A DNA stretch of 64,000 nt from Brasenia schreberi (taxonomy: Eukaryota > Streptophyta > Magnoliopsida > Nymphaeales > Cabombaceae). Positions 61,065 to 64,000 of the stretch are shown piece by piece; the first letter of the stretch is position 1; the number at the start of each line of letters is the position of its first letter. The DNA lies in NCBI GenBank assembly GCA_036023115.1, contig JAYKKT010000048.1:4426001-4490000 (forward strand), given 5' to 3'. The notes beneath the pieces are model-generated. The model saw only the letters and a list, made by a program, of their open reading frames with translations, did not search any database and was not told the origin of the DNA. Made by a program: the position numbers and the translations under genes.

Positions 61065-61447
61065 TCACAAAAGTCTATTGAAGGGGTCACATCTTGTTGC
61101 TAAGTTGGAGATAAATCTCCTAATCACTTGGAGTCGACCTTGGAGGCTTCGAACTTGGGTCAAGTTGGAGGGTGAAGTCATGTATATGACGCGTTGACAC
61201 TTAGTGGGGTCAACCTCTATATCCCTTTGGCTAATCATGAATCCTAAGAGTTTTCTCTGTTCCACTCAAAAAACATACTTTTGAGGGTTTACTATAAAGA
61301 TTCTATGCATGTGCATCAGGGTTTTGATTTCACCAAAAGATCATTCACATATACTTCTAAGAGCTCATGTGTTTGATCATAGAAAATGATTGTCATGGCT
61401 CTTTGGTATGTGACACTAATATTTTTCAAATCAAAAGGCATGACTGT
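61065..61447 (-). pseudogene. Reverse transcriptase, C-terminal half, mutated YVDD
   Basis: Minus from 61447 reads MPFDLKNISVTYQRAM, TIIFYDQTHELLEVYVNDLLVKSK, a frame change, then KLLGFMISQRDIEVDPTKCQ and SLQGRLQVIRRFISNL. The catalytic box, normally Y-V-D-D, reads YVND. The palm N-terminal part is missing because an LTR was inserted at 61448. Confidence 0.85.
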
Positions 61448-62029
61448 TGTAGACGCGCGAAAATCCCCGCCTCTTTCCCTTTTTCAGGGCTTGGAGCGGA
61501 TCCTCTCGTGTGTCTAAGGCCTATGTATGCAAACAGGGCGTGCCAGCTAGCTTACCTAAGCTAGCGAAGATATTTTTAACACTGACTTCTAAACGTGGCG
61601 ACTGTGAGCAAGTAAGCTCTTGTCGTCGCAGACCTTCTTGCATCGATAAGCAAGGGTCAGTCTGTACGCTTTGCAAAAATCGAGTTTTTGGAGAGAAAGT
61701 CTACGAAGCGGTTCGAGGTGTCTATTTCGGGTTTTTAGAATGCGATTGCATGTTTTAGATCACGTGGATTTGCACGTGCCTAAGTCTTTTCTTTTATCCC
61801 TTTTCGGGCCACCTAGTTTGTGTGTTATGAACACTCCACTACGTGGGCGAATTCGAGCGGGGCTTGCTTTGATGCAATATGCGTCCTACCTCGTGGTATG
61901 GCGTAGATGCAATGCAAACTCACGCTACTCCAAAGGGAAAACCCGAAATGTAAAGACAATACTGAAGGGAAATGATTGAAGGGAAATAACCGAAGGGAAA
62001 TAACCGAAGGGAGATATGTATATAGATTA

Positions 62030-62460
62030 TGTATATGAGCCCTTACTTGGGTCTTACAAATAAGAGCGAAGGCTCAATGTGGGTGCGTGTTGAAATTGAA
62101 AGACTTACACAACGACATGAAATTAAACCCAAATATAAATTGCAGTATGGCCTTTACTAAGGTCTTGGGAGTAAGAGCGAAGGCTCAATGTGTGTGAGTG
62201 CTTGAATTGAAGTACTACACACACGACATAAATGAAACCCAAATATAACTGCAATAAGGCCTTTACTAAGGTCTTGGGAGTAAGAGCGAAGGCTCAATGT
62301 GTGTGAGAGTGCTTGAATTGAAAGACTTACACACACGACATGAAATGAAACCCAAATAGTATAGGTCGTCCCTTACTTGGGTCTTTCAAATAAGAGCGAA
62401 AGCTCAATGTGTGTGAGTGCTTGAATTGAAAGACAACGCACCCAACTTAAGCAAAACCCT
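62030..62460. repeat. 110-bp tandem sub-repeats in Tat LTR, four copies
   Basis: AAGAGCGAAGGCTCAATGTG occurs at about 62062, 62173, 62282 and 62392 (last copy AAGCTC), so the spacing is 111, 109 and 110 bp. Each unit also has TTGAATTGAAAGACTTACAC, ACGACATGAAAT and a CTTACTTGGGTCTT or CTTTACTAAGGTCTT tail. It is homologous to 2811-3095. Confidence 0.9.
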
Positions 62461-63439
62461 TCGAAAATGAAAGTATATATATATACACTTATGTATTAGG
62501 GGCTGATTAGGCCCGTGTGTGTTCAAAATCGTGCACGACTAAGAGAGTGCACGTGTGTGGTTGTGCCAAGCCACGTTATTACAAGCGGGGGGAGACTATG
62601 CTCCGTTATTACAACCCCGTATCAAATTGAATCTCAAGCAAGTATACAACTAAAGACCGAGTTTAGGCACTTACGAGTAGCTGGTCCGTAGAGGCCTGGC
62701 TTGAGCGTGGGCTTGGGCTTCGCCTTGGGCTGCAAACGGGAGCTCCGCGAGGATAGGTGACCAAGGGTGCTGGCCGGCTGCAAGTGGGGCGCGGGATAGG
62801 CGCCTCGAAGGTGGCCGGCTGCAAATGGGTGTCGCCTCGATGTGGGGGGTTAAAGGGGCTGGACCAAGTGAGTGTTTAGGGTCACTAGGAGAGTCGAGGG
62901 TTTAGGGAAGGTGGACCTAAAAGGGGAGTTTATGGGAAGGCCGAATGGGAGTCCTATAGGGTGGAAGAAATGGCTGGCCGGGTGCAAATGGGATGGTTAG
63001 GTAGTGGCCGGTAGTTTAGGTTGTGTTAGGTTCGGCTAAGTGAAAAGGGTGGTGACAAAGGGCTGAGATGATGATAGGGTAGGTGGCTAGGAGTGGAGAG
63101 GGAGTAGAGAAGGATTTAGGGAGAGTTAGGGAATACTTACCGCATGGGGAGAGGTGGCGGATGGAAGAGAGAAGCCGGGTGTAGATGGGATGGAGAGCAA
63201 GTGTGGCGTCCGGTTGGGAGAGGGTGGTGGAGTCCGGCTGGGAGATGGTGGTGGATGGAAGAGAGAAGGTGGCGGTGCAGGTAGTGCTGGTGGAGCAGGT
63301 GGAGCAGGCAGGCAGGTTCGGCTGGGTGAGGTAATGGGGGAAAGAGAGGGCCCGACTGGGAGAGGTGAGGGTTCTTGCTAGCAAAACCCGCCCCCAAGGG
63401 GGGGGGGTTAAATAGGGATGGGTAGGTCAGTTAGGGCTG

Positions 63440-63830
63440 GGCTTGGGGTAGTGGTTAGGTGGTTTAGGTAGGGTGGTATGTAGATAAGGTGGGCTGGAAA
63501 GGGTTAGGCCAGATATTTTGAAAACTAGGGGTTTGGGTAGATTGTGGGCTAGGGGTGGTTTAGGGGTTTAGGGCTAGGTTAGGTGGTTGGGTTTTAGGGT
63601 GAGGTTTAGTGAGCTAGGTTAGGTGATTAGACTAGGTTTAGGCTAGGTTTAGGGAAATTAACCTAGGTTTAGGGAAGGATTAGGGAAGTAGGTTAGGTGA
63701 TTAGGTTGGGATTAGGCCGGGATTAGGGAAGTGGGTTAGGTGATTAGGTTCAGATTAGGGGTGGATTAGGGGTTTAGGCTAGGATTAGACGTTTTGGGTT
63801 AGGTTTAGGTGAAGGAGCTCCCTTTGCATG
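63440..63830. repeat. TTAGGG/TTTAGGG-like degenerate block
   Basis: Dozens of variants of GGTTTAGG, TTAGGGAAG and GGATTAGG fill the stretch on the plus strand. They are irregular in spacing, unlike a true telomere array, and homologous to 3440-3600 in the other LTR. Confidence 0.75.
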
Positions 63831-64000
63831 GCCCATAGACCTTAACCACCTCATGTTGGTGCAGCCCTAGGTTAGGTCTTAGCTAATTACAAGCTTAAAC
63901 CCACTCAATTAGGCTAACCCACATGATTAACCCCAAACTTGACACACAAGTCAAGCTTAATTACAACACTCTTGATATTTTCCATCCCCACTCTCTCTCA

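Larger units (their letters stand above)
57738..61447 (-). mobile_element. Tat-lineage pol region (RT, RNase H, aRNH, integrase), broken
   Basis: The minus-strand order is RT (61447-61065), RNase H (61013-60675), a second archaeal-type RNase H (60650-60180), integrase zinc finger (60070-59810), integrase core (59802-59060) and integrase C-terminus (about 59040-58930). About 1.2 kb of non-coding sequence then leads to the 3' LTR. Two RNase H domains in this order define the Tat/Ogre lineage. The RT is cut at 61447 by another LTR. Protease, gag and the 5' LTR should lie beyond the right end of the window. Confidence 0.85.
61448..64000 (-). mobile_element. Tat LTR (minus sense), runs off the window
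   Basis: It starts TGTAGACGCG and follows the 2278-4681 LTR in order: block GTGCCAGCTAG...CTAGCG at 61539-61568, GCAAGGGTCAGTCTGTACGC, and CACGTGGATTTGCACGTGCC. These are followed by 110-bp sub-repeats, a GC-rich block, a TTAGGG-like block, and CACCTCATGTTGGTGCAGCCC. By comparison the TATA box should lie about 60 bp past the window end. Its sense 3' end abuts the RT of the older element (left flank ACTGT), so it is a 3' or solo LTR. Intact CG dinucleotides suggest it is relatively young. Confidence 0.75.

Noticed and set aside
63016..63397. Pro/Ser/Thr-rich minus frames (86-122 codons) in the right-end LTR
   Set aside because: Low-complexity GGTGG-type repeats inside an LTR; not matched in the homologous LTR at 2278-4681.
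63440..63830. A telomere or chromosome end
   Set aside because: The TTTAGGG-like units are irregular and the block is a shared component of two LTRs at different places.
1..64000. CRISPR arrays, bacterial operons, phage or plasmid features
   Set aside because: Spaced identical repeats and bacterial-type gene organisation are absent; the content is plant nuclear repeats.
1..64000. tRNA, rRNA or organelle-derived inserts
   Set aside because: No cloverleaf-type sequence with both internal promoter boxes, no ribosomal RNA sequence and no organelle gene was recognised by eye; a tRNA scan was not possible.

Overview
This window is nuclear DNA from a flowering plant with a large, repeat-rich genome. 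The evidence is an intact plant-specific AP2/ERF transcription factor gene, plant-type Ty3/gypsy (Tat/Ogre lineage) and Ty1/copia retrotransposons, an RTE-type LINE, a CACTA transposase remnant, long AT and GA/CT microsatellites and very AT-rich spacer. No species can be named from the sequence alone. Only one convincing protein-coding gene is present: a single-exon ERF of the LEP/PUCHI/FZP type at 14206-15204 (minus), with a TATA-like box upstream. A 69-codon ORF with a TATA box (51760-51969, minus) is a weak second candidate. Nearly everything else recognisable is broken mobile DNA. Layout: 1-4681 is the 5' half of a minus-strand Tat element (5' LTR 2278-4681, primer-binding site, gag, gag-protease linker). 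At 183 it is cut by another Tat LTR in the opposite sense. 4682-12366 is a plus-strand LTR element of another family without recognisable genes; its 3' LTR was hit twice by solo Tat LTRs in opposite orientations (6913-9126 and 9387-12215, the latter with a perfect 5-bp target duplication). 12367-20050 is the gene region. 20055-20690 holds an RTE endonuclease fragment and 22690-23030 a CACTA TNP2 fragment. 25380-26360 is a GC-richer stretch dense in ACGT cores. 29570-37300 is an array of five diverged units of about 1.2 kb, each carrying a TATAAAAG-like box, interrupted by later insertions. 37300-43500 holds two minus-strand copia remnants and a LINE RNase H fragment. 43560-44945 is a plus-strand gypsy protease-RT remnant. 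45000-54400 is mostly unassigned. From 54417 to the end is a Russian doll: a copia element (LTR plus gag start) is split at 55462 by a Tat element (3' LTR 55462-57737, pol 57738-61447, minus), which is itself split at 61448 by another Tat LTR running off the window. The Tat family is the dominant actor. Its LTRs are 2.2-2.8 kb and share, in every well-preserved copy, a TATAAATA-type box followed by a GA/CT-rich tract, a hairpin-like block about 85-110 bp from the sense 3' end, and termini TGTAAAC.../...CTACA. Two copies also carry a 110-bp tandem sub-repeat and a TTTAGGG-like block. All pol and gag copies seen here carry stops, frameshifts or lost catalytic residues, so none is autonomous. All calls come from reading the sequence and translations by eye; no database search was run.
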